Assembly: GCA_030430875.1 (NCBI GenBank)
Contig: JAUIKI010000103.1
Coordinates: forward strand, 1-5,911
Reading direction: 5' to 3'
From: Gammaproteobacteria bacterium
GTDB taxonomy: Bacteria > Pseudomonadota > Gammaproteobacteria > Pseudomonadales > JAUIKI01
Length of the DNA stretch: 5,911 nt
Below the pieces are notes generated by a model, which made no database searches, was not told where the DNA came from, and worked only from the letters and a program-made list of their open reading frames with translations. Made by a program: the position numbers and the translations under genes. Every line of letters begins with the position of its first letter. Position 1 is the stretch's first letter. Of this stretch, positions 1 to 5,911 are shown piece after piece.

Positions 1-16
1 TTTTTTATGCAAATCA

Positions 17-25
17 TGCGATAAT
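17..25 (+). promoter_or_regulatory. Possible extended -10 promoter element for the operon
   Basis: The bases TGC followed by GATAAT read as an extended -10 element (TGn plus a hexamer with five of six matches to TATAAT). Transcription would begin near base 32, giving a 5' leader of about 26 nt before the first gene. A -35 box at normal spacing would lie at or beyond the left edge of the window and cannot be assessed. The surrounding DNA is AT-rich, so a chance match is quite possible. The run of six T at bases 1-6 could be the tail of an upstream terminator, but no stem is visible. Confidence 0.35.
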
Positions 26-47
26 CATTAATATTTTTCTCAAAACT

Positions 48-52
48 GAGGA
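48..52 (+). promoter_or_regulatory. Shine-Dalgarno sequence of the first gene
   Basis: GAGGA lies five bases upstream of the ATG at 58. It is the best ribosome binding site in the window and supports that start. The later genes have weak sites: AGGA 13 nt before the ATG at 1738, AAGAAA 7 nt before the ATG at 2964, and nothing clear before 4638 or 5093. This suggests that the downstream genes depend partly on translational coupling. Confidence 0.7.
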
Positions 53-57
53 CTTAC

Positions 58-1728
58 ATGACCAGCTACCAAACATCTTCCCCACTCAACACACATACTG
101 TTACTAATCAATCACCGGCACTTGAACCGGTTAATTTTTTCACGCAAGATCATGCCCTAAAAACATTAATTTCTAACTATGGTGCTGATGCTAGCAGCCC
201 GTTACTTGAACATTATGGTCAACTTGTTAGTTCAGAGTTAAGTGAACTTGGCTTTCAAGCTAATCAAAATCAACCCGTTTTGCTGACTCATGATCGTTTT
301 GGGCATCGTCTTGATCAAGTGCAATTTCATCCGGCCTACCATCGTTTAATGGAAATCGCACTGCAACATGGCCTGCATTCAATCCCTTGGAATCAAACGC
401 ACAAAAGCGCACAGGTTGTCCGATCTGGTTTATATTTTCTGCATTCACAAGCCGAACAAGGCATGCTGTGTCCGGTCACAATGACTTTTGCTTGCATTCC
501 CACCTTGCGACAACAGCCAGACATTGCCAAACTTTGGGAGCCAAAAATTTTAGCTGATAATTATGATGGCCGATTCTTGTCTGCCAAATACAAAACCGGA
601 TTAACCATTGGTATGGCAATGACTGAAAAACAAGGCGGTAGTGACGTTCGCACAAACACCACAAATGCCTTACCGATCGATCAAGCTGGACCAGGTCAAG
701 CCTACCGAATTACTGGACACAAATGGTTTTGTTCGGCGCCCATGTCGGATGCATTTTTAATGCTGGCTTATACGGAACAAGAAAAATTATCGTGTTTTTT
801 AGTGCCTCGCTGGCAGCCAGATGAAACACAAAACCCTATCTATATTCAGCGCCTCAAAAACAAATTAGGCAATCACTCTAATGCCTCCAGTGAAATTGAA
901 TTGAAAGATACTTATGGCGTGATGATTGGCGAAGAAGGCCGAGGTGTACCTACGATTATTGATATGGTATCGCTCACCCGATTTGATTGCTTACTGGGAT
1001 CAACTGCATGTACTCGCCAAGCCTTATCCCAAGCCATTCACCATGCTAAACATCGAAAAGCCTTTGGCAAACAACTGATTGAGCAGCCATTAATGCAAAA
1101 TGTGTTAGCTGATTTATCATTAGAAACCGAAGCTGCCATGCAACTGACATTTCGCATTGCACATGGCCTGGATTCCGCAGAAAATAATCCATCAGAAAAG
1201 TTGTTTATACGACTGGCTACAGCCATTGGAAAATATTGGCTCTGTAAACGTGCCATCGTCACAATCAATGAAGCACAAGAATGCTTGGGAGGCGCAGGCT
1301 ATGTTGAAGAGTCTATTTTACCTAGACTCTATCGCGAAGCGCCGCTCAATTCAATCTGGGAAGGCAGCGGCAATGTTCAATGTTTAGATGTGTTACGCGC
1401 CATCCAAAAAGAACCTGAAACGTTGACAGTTTTTTTTAATGAAATTAAAAAATCGCAAGGCGAAAATCAGTTTTTTGATAATGCTTATTCCAACTTACAA
1501 AAAATCATTGCAGACAAAGATAACCTTGAAGTTCATGCAAGAATTATTGTTGAACAAATGGCTTTAATTCTACAAGCATCGTTAATGATTCAAAAAACTC
1601 CCAACGACATCGCCACAAGCTTTTGTGCATCTCGACTTAACCAAGAACGAGGACTGGTGTTTGGAACGCTATCTCAAAAAAACACCCCTTTTGTATCAAT
1701 CATCAACCGTATGCAACTACAGGATTAA
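58..1728 (+). CDS. aidB: AidB-family acyl-CoA dehydrogenase
   Basis: This 556-residue protein is a flavoprotein of the AidB branch of the acyl-CoA dehydrogenase superfamily. Compared from memory with E. coli AidB (about 541 residues), it aligns over the whole length with a roughly ten-residue N-terminal extension. Diagnostic blocks are MTEKQGGSDV (188-197, flavin region), GHKWF (220-224), RLKNKLGNHSNAS (265-277), LTRFDCLLGS (306-315), ECLGGAGYVEES (408-419) and LYREAPLNSIWEGSGN (424-439). E435 in the WEGSGN block is the equivalent of the usual catalytic glutamate. The extra C-terminal region after about residue 445, which binds DNA in E. coli AidB, is present but less conserved. AidB is known as an alkylation-response protein with weak isovaleryl-CoA dehydrogenase activity. 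Here it leads an acyl-CoA operon, so a metabolic role is at least as likely as DNA protection. The start is supported by a good Shine-Dalgarno, and the THTVTNQ segment (12-18) matches the E. coli N-terminus. Confidence 0.9.
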   Translation: MTSYQTSSPLNTHTVTNQSPALEPVNFFTQDHALKTLISNYGADASSPLLEHYGQLVSSELSELGFQANQNQPVLLTHDRFGHRLDQVQFHPAYHRLMEIALQHGLHSIPWNQTHKSAQVVRSGLYFLHSQAEQGMLCPVTMTFACIPTLRQQPDIAKLWEPKILADNYDGRFLSAKYKTGLTIGMAMTEKQGGSDVRTNTTNALPIDQAGPGQAYRITGHKWFCSAPMSDAFLMLAYTEQEKLSCFLVPRWQPDETQNPIYIQRLKNKLGNHSNASSEIELKDTYGVMIGEEGRGVPTIIDMVSLTRFDCLLGSTACTRQALSQAIHHAKHRKAFGKQLIEQPLMQNVLADLSLETEAAMQLTFRIAHGLDSAENNPSEKLFIRLATAIGKYWLCKRAIVTINEAQECLGGAGYVEESILPRLYREAPLNSIWEGSGNVQCLDVLRAIQKEPETLTVFFNEIKKSQGENQFFDNAYSNLQKIIADKDNLEVHARIIVEQMALILQASLMIQKTPNDIATSFCASRLNQERGLVFGTLSQKNTPFVSIINRMQLQD

Positions 1729-1737
1729 ATAATTATT

Positions 1738-2874
1738 ATGGAGCACTATTTTGATGATTCACATGATGCGCTACGAGCAAGCATTAGAAAATTCATCAAC
1801 AAAGAAGTAAAGCCTCACATTAATGACTGGGAAGAACACGGTGAAACACCGCGACATATCCATGAAAAAGCGGGCGAGATGGGTATTTTAGGCATTGGAT
1901 ATCCTGAAGAATTTGGCGGATTTCCAGGTGACATCTTTCATAAAATCGTTGTTAATGAAGAACTAATGCGCTCAGGATCCGGTGGGTTTTGTGCAAGTTT
2001 GGGTTCTATTGACATTGCACTGCCTCCCATTTTGCAATGGGGAAATGACTTGATAAAACAACGTGTTGCAAAAGCGGCCATCCAAGGCAAGAAAATTTGC
2101 GCACTAGCCATCACAGAACCTAGCGGAGGATCAGATGTTGCCAATTTAAAAACTCACGCTAAGCGAGTGAATGATTGCTATGTTGTCAATGGCAGCAAGA
2201 CATTTATCACCAGTGGCGTTAATGCTGATTTTTATACCGTTGCAGTAAGAACTGGTGAAGCAGGTCATGGCGGTATCAGTTTGCTACTTATCGAAAAAAA
2301 TACCCCAGGATTTAGCGTTGGCAAAAAGCTCAACAAAATGGGTTGGCTAGCATCTGACACAGCTGAATTATTTTTTAACGATTGCAAAGTACCTATTGAA
2401 AACCTAATTGGCACTGAAAATAAAGGCTTTATTGCCATCATGAGCAACTTCCAACGAGAACGACTTGCTTTATCCATAATGGCAAATATGACCGCACAAC
2501 TTGCCTTGGAAGAAAGCCTTGAATATGTCAGACAGCGTGAAGCCTTTGGAAAAACCTTAAACAAAATGCAAGTCATTCGACACAAGCTCGCAGACATGGC
2601 AACTCAAGTCGAAATCAGTCGAGAATATACCTATCGTATTGCTGCAATGATGCAATCAGGAAAATCTGTGATCAAAGAAATATCCATGGCAAAAAACTTT
2701 GCAACCAACGTCAGCGACCAAACCACCTATGATGCTGTACAAATTTTTGGTGGCATGGGCTACATGCGTGAATCACTGGTTGAAAGACTGTATCGCGACA
2801 ATCGAATTCTTTCAATTGGTGGTGGCACTTACGAAATTATGAATGAAATCATTGCAAAACAATTACACCTTTAA
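1738..2874 (+). CDS. Acyl-CoA dehydrogenase, long-chain/isovaleryl type
   Basis: This 378-residue protein has normal family length and complete acyl-CoA dehydrogenase architecture: an N-terminal helical domain (1-115), a middle beta domain with AITEPSGGSD (124-133) and GSKTFITSG (152-160), and a C-terminal helical domain with RQREAFGKTL (265-274), IFGGMGYM (336-343) and LYRDNR (351-356). The usual catalytic glutamate of the YEGT motif is replaced by glycine (G362 in IGGGTYEI). A glutamate sits instead at E241 in the RERLALS segment, as in long-chain and isovaleryl-CoA dehydrogenases, so the enzyme should be active. It would oxidise an acyl-CoA to the trans-2-enoyl-CoA and pass electrons to an electron transfer flavoprotein not encoded here. 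Substrate chain length or branching cannot be read from the sequence. It starts 9 bp after the aidB-like stop with only a weak, distant AGGA, so the two are very likely co-transcribed. Confidence 0.92.
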   Translation: MEHYFDDSHDALRASIRKFINKEVKPHINDWEEHGETPRHIHEKAGEMGILGIGYPEEFGGFPGDIFHKIVVNEELMRSGSGGFCASLGSIDIALPPILQWGNDLIKQRVAKAAIQGKKICALAITEPSGGSDVANLKTHAKRVNDCYVVNGSKTFITSGVNADFYTVAVRTGEAGHGGISLLLIEKNTPGFSVGKKLNKMGWLASDTAELFFNDCKVPIENLIGTENKGFIAIMSNFQRERLALSIMANMTAQLALEESLEYVRQREAFGKTLNKMQVIRHKLADMATQVEISREYTYRIAAMMQSGKSVIKEISMAKNFATNVSDQTTYDAVQIFGGMGYMRESLVERLYRDNRILSIGGGTYEIMNEIIAKQLHL

Positions 2875-2905
2875 GAAACCATTAACGAGTGTTGCGATGA
2901 CAAGA

Positions 2906-2938
2906 CATAATAGTTATGCAACAATCCTTATATAACTA
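2906..2938 (+). repeat. Overlapping AT-rich inverted repeats in the 89-bp intergenic gap
   Basis: Two perfect inverted repeats share bases. CATAA-tag-TTATG spans 2906-2918, and TAGTTAT (2911-2917) pairs with ATAACTA (2932-2938) across a 14-nt loop. Because TTATG/TTAT is used in both, the two hairpins are mutually exclusive in RNA. A further GTTGC (2891-2895) and GCAAC (2918-2922) pair flanks the first. No T-tract follows, so this is not a standard terminator. It could be an operator or an mRNA processing site ahead of the synthetase gene. A TATAAC hexamer at 2931-2936 could be a -10 box but has no good -35 partner. AT-rich sequence makes chance repeats common. Confidence 0.4.
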
Positions 2939-2963
2939 AAAAATAATCATAAGAAAATATATT

Positions 2964-4631
2964 ATGACCGATAAAAACCCCATTGAAATATTAGCGCACT
3001 GGGCAGACACTCAAGCTGACAGCATTTTTCTTCGCCAACCAATTAACAGTGTAGACTGGAAAGATTTTACGTGGAAAACAGTTTATGAAACCGTTCAAAA
3101 CATTGCATCCAGCCTCCAAGCATTAAATTATGAACCTGGGAGTCGAATTGCCATCATTTCAGACAATTCTGCTCACTGGGTAATGTGCGATCTTGGCATC
3201 ATCCTCGCCGGCATGGTAAGTGTCCCGCTCTACACTCAACAAAATTCAGATGCAATGCGCTATATTCTTGATCATTGTGATGCAAAAGCAATTTTCGTCG
3301 GCGATATTGGCCTTTCAAAATATCAGATGATAAAGACCTTAAAAACAATCTCCTCAATTAAGATGCCTTATTCTAATGAAAAAGATTATGATTTGAGTTG
3401 GGATGATTTTATATCAAATCAACAATCTGTACATTTGAATAGTTCACTAAACCCTGAGGCTCTGGCAACTATTGTTTATACATCAGGCACTACTGGGCAA
3501 CCTAAAGGTGTGATGCACAGCGTGAAAAACCTAAGCTTTGCAGGCACTAACTTTGTCAATGCACGAGAATTCACGCATCACGATACTTTTTTTTCCTACT
3601 TACCACTTTCACACATTGCAGAACGAATTTTTGTTGAAATGATTTGCCTGTATTGTGGCGGCATGATTAGCTTCAATCAATCGCTTAGCTCTTTTTCGGC
3701 AAGACTCAAACAAACATCACCCACGTTTTTTCTGGGTGTTCCTCGCATTTGGAGTAAAATTCAAGAAGGCATTTTGGCTAAATTACCTAATGAAAAACAC
3801 CAGCTAATTTTTGAAAAATCTGAAGAGGCCGAATATTTGAAAAAATTAATTCGAGATAATCTTGGCTTTGATAAAATACGCCTTCCGGCATCTGGCGCTG
3901 CACCAATCGCACCTGAACTCATTAACTGGTTCCACCATCTTGGTATAGCAATAACAGAAGGTTATGCTCAAACTGAAAATTGTGCTTATTGTACGTTAAA
4001 CCCCATATCAGACAACCATGTTGGAACAGTTGGTCCTGCTCTACCGCAAACTGAAATACAAATTGCAGACAACCAAGAAATTTTGACAAAAAGTCCAGGC
4101 ACCATGCAGGGCTACTACTTACAACCTGAAGAAACTAAAAAAACCATGACTGACGATGGATTTTTACGAACAGGTGATATGGGAAAATTAGATGAAAATG
4201 GCTATCTAACACTAACTGGTCGAATTAAAGAACTCTTTAAAACCAGCAAGGGAAAATATATCGCACCTGCACCCATTGAAAATCAAATTGCAAGCAACCC
4301 AATCATTGGACAAATTTGCATTATCGGTTCTGGGTTGATTCAACCGATTGCTCTGATAACACTCTCAGCAATTGCGAATAGCCAATCAAAAGAAAACATT
4401 GAAACTCAATTGAAAGAACTATTATCAATAGTTAATTCATCACTTGATAAGCATGAAAAAATAGCCAGCATCGCAATTTGCGACGAAGCCTGGTCCATTG
4501 AAAAAAATTTGCTAACACCTACTCAAAAAATCAAACGTCAAACTGTAGAAAATCATTACACTCAATTCATTCAAAAAGTTGCCGCACAAAAAAACACTGT
4601 CTACTGGGAGTCTGAATTAACTTATGAGTAA
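2964..4631 (+). CDS. Long-chain acyl-CoA synthetase (AMP-forming)
   Basis: This 555-residue adenylate-forming enzyme would activate a fatty acid with ATP to an acyl-AMP and then form the acyl-CoA. All core motifs are visible: the phosphate-binding loop YTSGTTGQPKGVM (172-184), TEGYAQTEN (331-339), TGDMGKLDENGYLTLTGR (403-420, with D405 expected to bind the ribose), the hinge region KELFKTSKGKYIAP (422-435), and the C-terminal TPTQKIKR (518-525) in which K522 is the expected catalytic lysine. The SYLPLSHIAER (211-221) and FFLGVPRIWSKI (255-266) blocks and the KYIAPAPIEN segment are typical of the long-chain FAA1/FadD15-like branch rather than acetyl-CoA synthetases. No signal peptide is seen, so a cytoplasmic or membrane-peripheral location is expected. 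Its position between the dehydrogenases and the thioesterase suggests it supplies their acyl-CoA substrate. The exact chain length is not predictable. Confidence 0.92.
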   Translation: MTDKNPIEILAHWADTQADSIFLRQPINSVDWKDFTWKTVYETVQNIASSLQALNYEPGSRIAIISDNSAHWVMCDLGIILAGMVSVPLYTQQNSDAMRYILDHCDAKAIFVGDIGLSKYQMIKTLKTISSIKMPYSNEKDYDLSWDDFISNQQSVHLNSSLNPEALATIVYTSGTTGQPKGVMHSVKNLSFAGTNFVNAREFTHHDTFFSYLPLSHIAERIFVEMICLYCGGMISFNQSLSSFSARLKQTSPTFFLGVPRIWSKIQEGILAKLPNEKHQLIFEKSEEAEYLKKLIRDNLGFDKIRLPASGAAPIAPELINWFHHLGIAITEGYAQTENCAYCTLNPISDNHVGTVGPALPQTEIQIADNQEILTKSPGTMQGYYLQPEETKKTMTDDGFLRTGDMGKLDENGYLTLTGRIKELFKTSKGKYIAPAPIENQIASNPIIGQICIIGSGLIQPIALITLSAIANSQSKENIETQLKELLSIVNSSLDKHEKIASIAICDEAWSIEKNLLTPTQKIKRQTVENHYTQFIQKVAAQKNTVYWESELTYE

Positions 4632-4674
4632 TCGCTAATGAAAACCATTAATCCTGCTTACCAACAAGCCATTT

Positions 4675-4710
4675 GCAAGCTTGTTTGCGAAGCGCCTTAT
4701 CCAAGCTTGC
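4675..4710 (+). repeat. Inverted repeat of CAAGCTTG inside the thioesterase gene
   Basis: GCAAGCTTG (4675-4683) and CAAGCTTGC (4702-4710) form a perfect 9-bp inverted repeat around an 18-nt centre, and each arm contains the self-complementary octamer CAAGCTTG. A third partial copy, GCAAGCTT, occurs at 4818-4825. The mRNA could form a hairpin 37 nt downstream of the thioesterase start codon. It lies in coding sequence (residues around ICKLVCEAPYPSLLS), so it may simply reflect codon choice. Confidence 0.5.
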
Positions 4711-5092
4711 TTTCCATGCAACTAACCCGCCTTGAGCTCAGCGAAGCCATAGTGGAGATCAAAGAAACTGAAAAGAAGCATACTCAGCCATATCAAGTTG
4801 TGCATGGTGGCGTCATTGCAAGCTTAATCGACACGGCTACATTTTAGGCGGTGTTTTTAGAGCTTGATGAAGATTGCGGTTTAACGACAGTGGATCTTAA
4901 GCTCAACTACCTTGCACCAGTGGTTTCTGGAAGACTAATCGCGAAAGGAAAATCCATTAAAATGGGAAAACGCTTGGGTTATTCAGAAGCAACCGTCTTT
5001 TGTCATGACAAAATTGTTGCGCATGGCACATCAACCTTGATGGTTTTGCCTGGCAAAGCACTTTCACAGAATCTCCCTGCAAAATATTTAGC

Positions 5093-5096
5093 ATGA
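5093..5096 (+). other. ATGA stop/start overlap (translational coupling site)
   Basis: The ATG of the last gene overlaps the TGA of the thioesterase frame by the four bases ATGA. No Shine-Dalgarno is obvious upstream, so initiation probably relies on ribosomes that have just terminated on the thioesterase frame. The premature TAG about 250 nt earlier would be expected to weaken this coupling unless it is read through or translation restarts. Confidence 0.75.
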
Positions 5097-5746
5097 AAAA
5101 TACGTCATTCGAATTCACTGAAAACATTCCATTTAAACGCTATAAAAAGCCACAACTATTATTAGCAATTTTTCTTTATTTTCCGCTCACTTGTTATATG
5201 TATCTTGTTGAGATCACGATGAGATCCAAGGCTCCACGACTACCCAAATCATTGAATAAAAATACGATTATTTTCATGTTTCATCAAGATTTGTGGAACA
5301 CTTTTTCAGCTAACAGCCTGCATGATAAAGATGATTTACGTACTTTTTGGTTAGGATTTCACGGCATTATGTCCTACAGTAACTTCTTGATGAACTGGAA
5401 AAATCGTACTCAAATGTTTCGATTTTATCCAAACAGTCATGTTTCTGCTTACAAACAAACAATTAAGTTTCTTCATAAGAACTCAAACAAACAAATGGTA
5501 ATCGCAACTGATTCTGGTGGGCCTTATGGGCGAGTCAGAGAAAGTTTGGTAACGATGGCATTACAAACAAACCGTCCTTTATGTGGCGCAAAACTCACAT
5601 TTACGCATTCAATCACCTTGTTTTCACACCACTTTCCACTGCCTTTTTCAACAGCAACGCTCAAGTTCACCCCCATTATGCATTTAGGAGATAAAGATAT
5701 TAGTGTGCTACGAGACGAACTACAAAAAGAAATGGATGCAATTTAG
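5093..5746 (+). CDS. Probable lysophospholipid acyltransferase-like protein (DUF374-like)
   Basis: This 217-residue protein has one hydrophobic segment near the N-terminus (about residues 20-42, QLLLAIFLYFPLTCYMYLVEITM) preceded by basic residues, suggesting a membrane anchor with the rest in the cytoplasm. The remainder resembles DUF374-type acyltransferases: FMFHQDLW (61-68, with H64 in place of the family's WHxR-like histidine), VIATDSGGPYGR (136-147, corresponding to the DGPRGP loop), then a helix ending LQTNRP and a FPLPFSTATLKF strand (181-192) near the end. If correct, it would transfer an acyl group from a CoA or carrier thioester to a lipid or glycerol-type acceptor, which fits its place after acyl-CoA genes. 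The match is by motif pattern only. The classical HX4D motif of PlsC enzymes is not intact, since HQDLWN lacks the aspartate at the right spacing. It ends in TAG with a TGA two codons later. Confidence 0.55.
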   Translation: MKNTSFEFTENIPFKRYKKPQLLLAIFLYFPLTCYMYLVEITMRSKAPRLPKSLNKNTIIFMFHQDLWNTFSANSLHDKDDLRTFWLGFHGIMSYSNFLMNWKNRTQMFRFYPNSHVSAYKQTIKFLHKNSNKQMVIATDSGGPYGRVRESLVTMALQTNRPLCGAKLTFTHSITLFSHHFPLPFSTATLKFTPIMHLGDKDISVLRDELQKEMDAI

Positions 5747-5820
5747 CCTTGAAATTTTTATTCCAACAGCGATACAAAGATAATTATTCGATTGATTTTC
5801 TCATACTTAGATACATTCGA

Positions 5821-5844
5821 AATACTATCGGCATGAACAGTATT
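5821..5844 (+). repeat. AATACT/AGTATT inverted repeat downstream of the operon
   Basis: AATACT (5821-5826) and AGTATT (5839-5844) form a perfect 6-bp stem with a 12-nt loop, about 75 bp after the last stop codon. No T-run follows directly. It might take part in 3' end formation, but it is weak and AT-rich. Within 5747-5911 I see no supported gene. Confidence 0.35.
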
Positions 5845-5846
5845 AT

Positions 5847-5863
5847 ATAAATAATTTATTTAT
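5847..5863. repeat. 17-bp all-A/T palindrome
   Basis: ATAAATAA (5847-5854) and TTATTTAT (5856-5863) are perfectly complementary around a single T. The form suits a symmetric protein-binding site better than an RNA hairpin, because the tight centre would force loss of the inner pairs. It directly follows the AATACT/AGTATT repeat. Function is unknown and pure A/T palindromes arise by chance in AT-rich spacers. Confidence 0.4.
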
Positions 5864-5911
5864 CTTTCAGTTAGTTAAAAAACTATAAATCAATTAAATG
5901 AACCGTGATTT

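Larger units (their letters stand above)
4638..5096 (+). pseudogene. PaaI-like hotdog thioesterase interrupted by in-frame TAG
   Basis: The frame from ATG 4638 to TGA 5094-5096 would give 152 residues, a normal length for a PaaI/YdiI-type acyl-CoA thioesterase, but a TAG at 4845-4847 (codon 70) splits it. Before the stop is the family's HGGVIASLIDTATF segment, with H56-G57-G58 and the likely catalytic D65 at the start of the central helix. After it, in the same frame, come AVFLELDEDCGLTTVDLKLNYLAPV and a region ending AHGTSTLMVL, the normal second half of the fold. Related proteins, as far as I recall, often have tryptophan at this point, so TGG to TAG by one base change is the simplest explanation. 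Neither half should fold alone. A GTG at 4851 could restart translation but has no clear ribosome binding site. Other options are a sequencing error or amber suppression. It lies 6 bp after the synthetase gene and overlaps the next gene by ATGA. Confidence 0.8.

Noticed and set aside
1430..1437. Run of eight T in the AidB-like gene, with another at 3587-3594 in the synthetase gene, as possible slippage sites
   Set aside because: Both reading frames continue normally through the runs and the protein motifs on either side stay in register, so no frameshift is indicated.
2265..2597. Open frame of 110 codons on the - strand inside the second dehydrogenase gene, and shorter ones at 1038-1268 and 260-448
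   Set aside because: They lie opposite well-conserved enzyme genes, and I recognise no domain in their translations. They are antisense shadows.
2897..2925. Possible promoter with ATGACA as -35 and AACAAT as -10 at 17-bp spacing before the synthetase gene
   Set aside because: The -10 match is only four of six in very AT-rich DNA, and it overlaps the inverted repeats. This is not enough to annotate a promoter.
4214..4224. AACTGGTCGAA resembles half of a FadR operator
   Set aside because: It lies in the middle of the synthetase gene and encodes the conserved LTGR motif, so the match is explained by the protein. No second half-site is present, and no such site is seen upstream of any gene.
4851..5096. 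Separate 81-codon gene starting at GTG 4851
   Set aside because: It is the C-terminal half of the hotdog thioesterase in the same frame and lacks the active-site segment and a ribosome binding site. It is better described as part of the interrupted gene.
5898..5911. ATG at the right end as the start of another gene
   Set aside because: Only four codons are visible and there is no ribosome binding site before it. It cannot be supported from this window.

Overview
The window is an AT-rich bacterial segment (roughly 40% G+C by eye). It carries five tightly packed genes, all on the + strand, that deal with acyl-CoA and fatty-acyl chemistry. The organism is probably a low-G+C gammaproteobacterium. 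The main support is the first gene product, which matches E. coli AidB closely at the residue level as I recall that sequence; the other genes do not narrow the taxonomy. I see no tRNA, rRNA, CRISPR array, transposase or insertion sequence, and no convincing coding region on the - strand.

Layout: 1-57 is a short leader with a possible extended -10 promoter and a good Shine-Dalgarno. 58-1728 is an AidB-family acyl-CoA dehydrogenase. After 9 bp comes 1738-2874, a second acyl-CoA dehydrogenase that uses the long-chain/isovaleryl arrangement of the catalytic base. An 89-bp gap (2875-2963) holds overlapping AT-rich inverted repeats. 2964-4631 is a long-chain acyl-CoA synthetase. Six bp later, 4638-5096 is a PaaI-like hotdog thioesterase interrupted by an in-frame TAG at 4845-4847. 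5093-5746 overlaps its stop codon by four bases (ATGA) and encodes a probable membrane-anchored lysophospholipid-acyltransferase-like protein. 5747-5911 is non-coding as far as I can tell and contains two AT-rich inverted repeats but no GC-rich terminator.

Taken together, the set could activate a fatty acid to its CoA ester (synthetase), introduce alpha,beta-unsaturation (two dehydrogenases), release acyl groups (thioesterase) and possibly transfer an acyl chain to a lipid acceptor (acyltransferase). Enoyl-CoA hydratase, hydroxyacyl-CoA dehydrogenase and thiolase are absent from the window. The cluster is therefore either a partial beta-oxidation operon that relies on genes elsewhere or an acyl-chain modification and lipid-remodelling operon. 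The most notable anomaly is the amber codon in the thioesterase. It falls where a tryptophan would fit, one base change from TGG, with an intact reading frame on both sides. I do not see clear evidence of a wholly new system.
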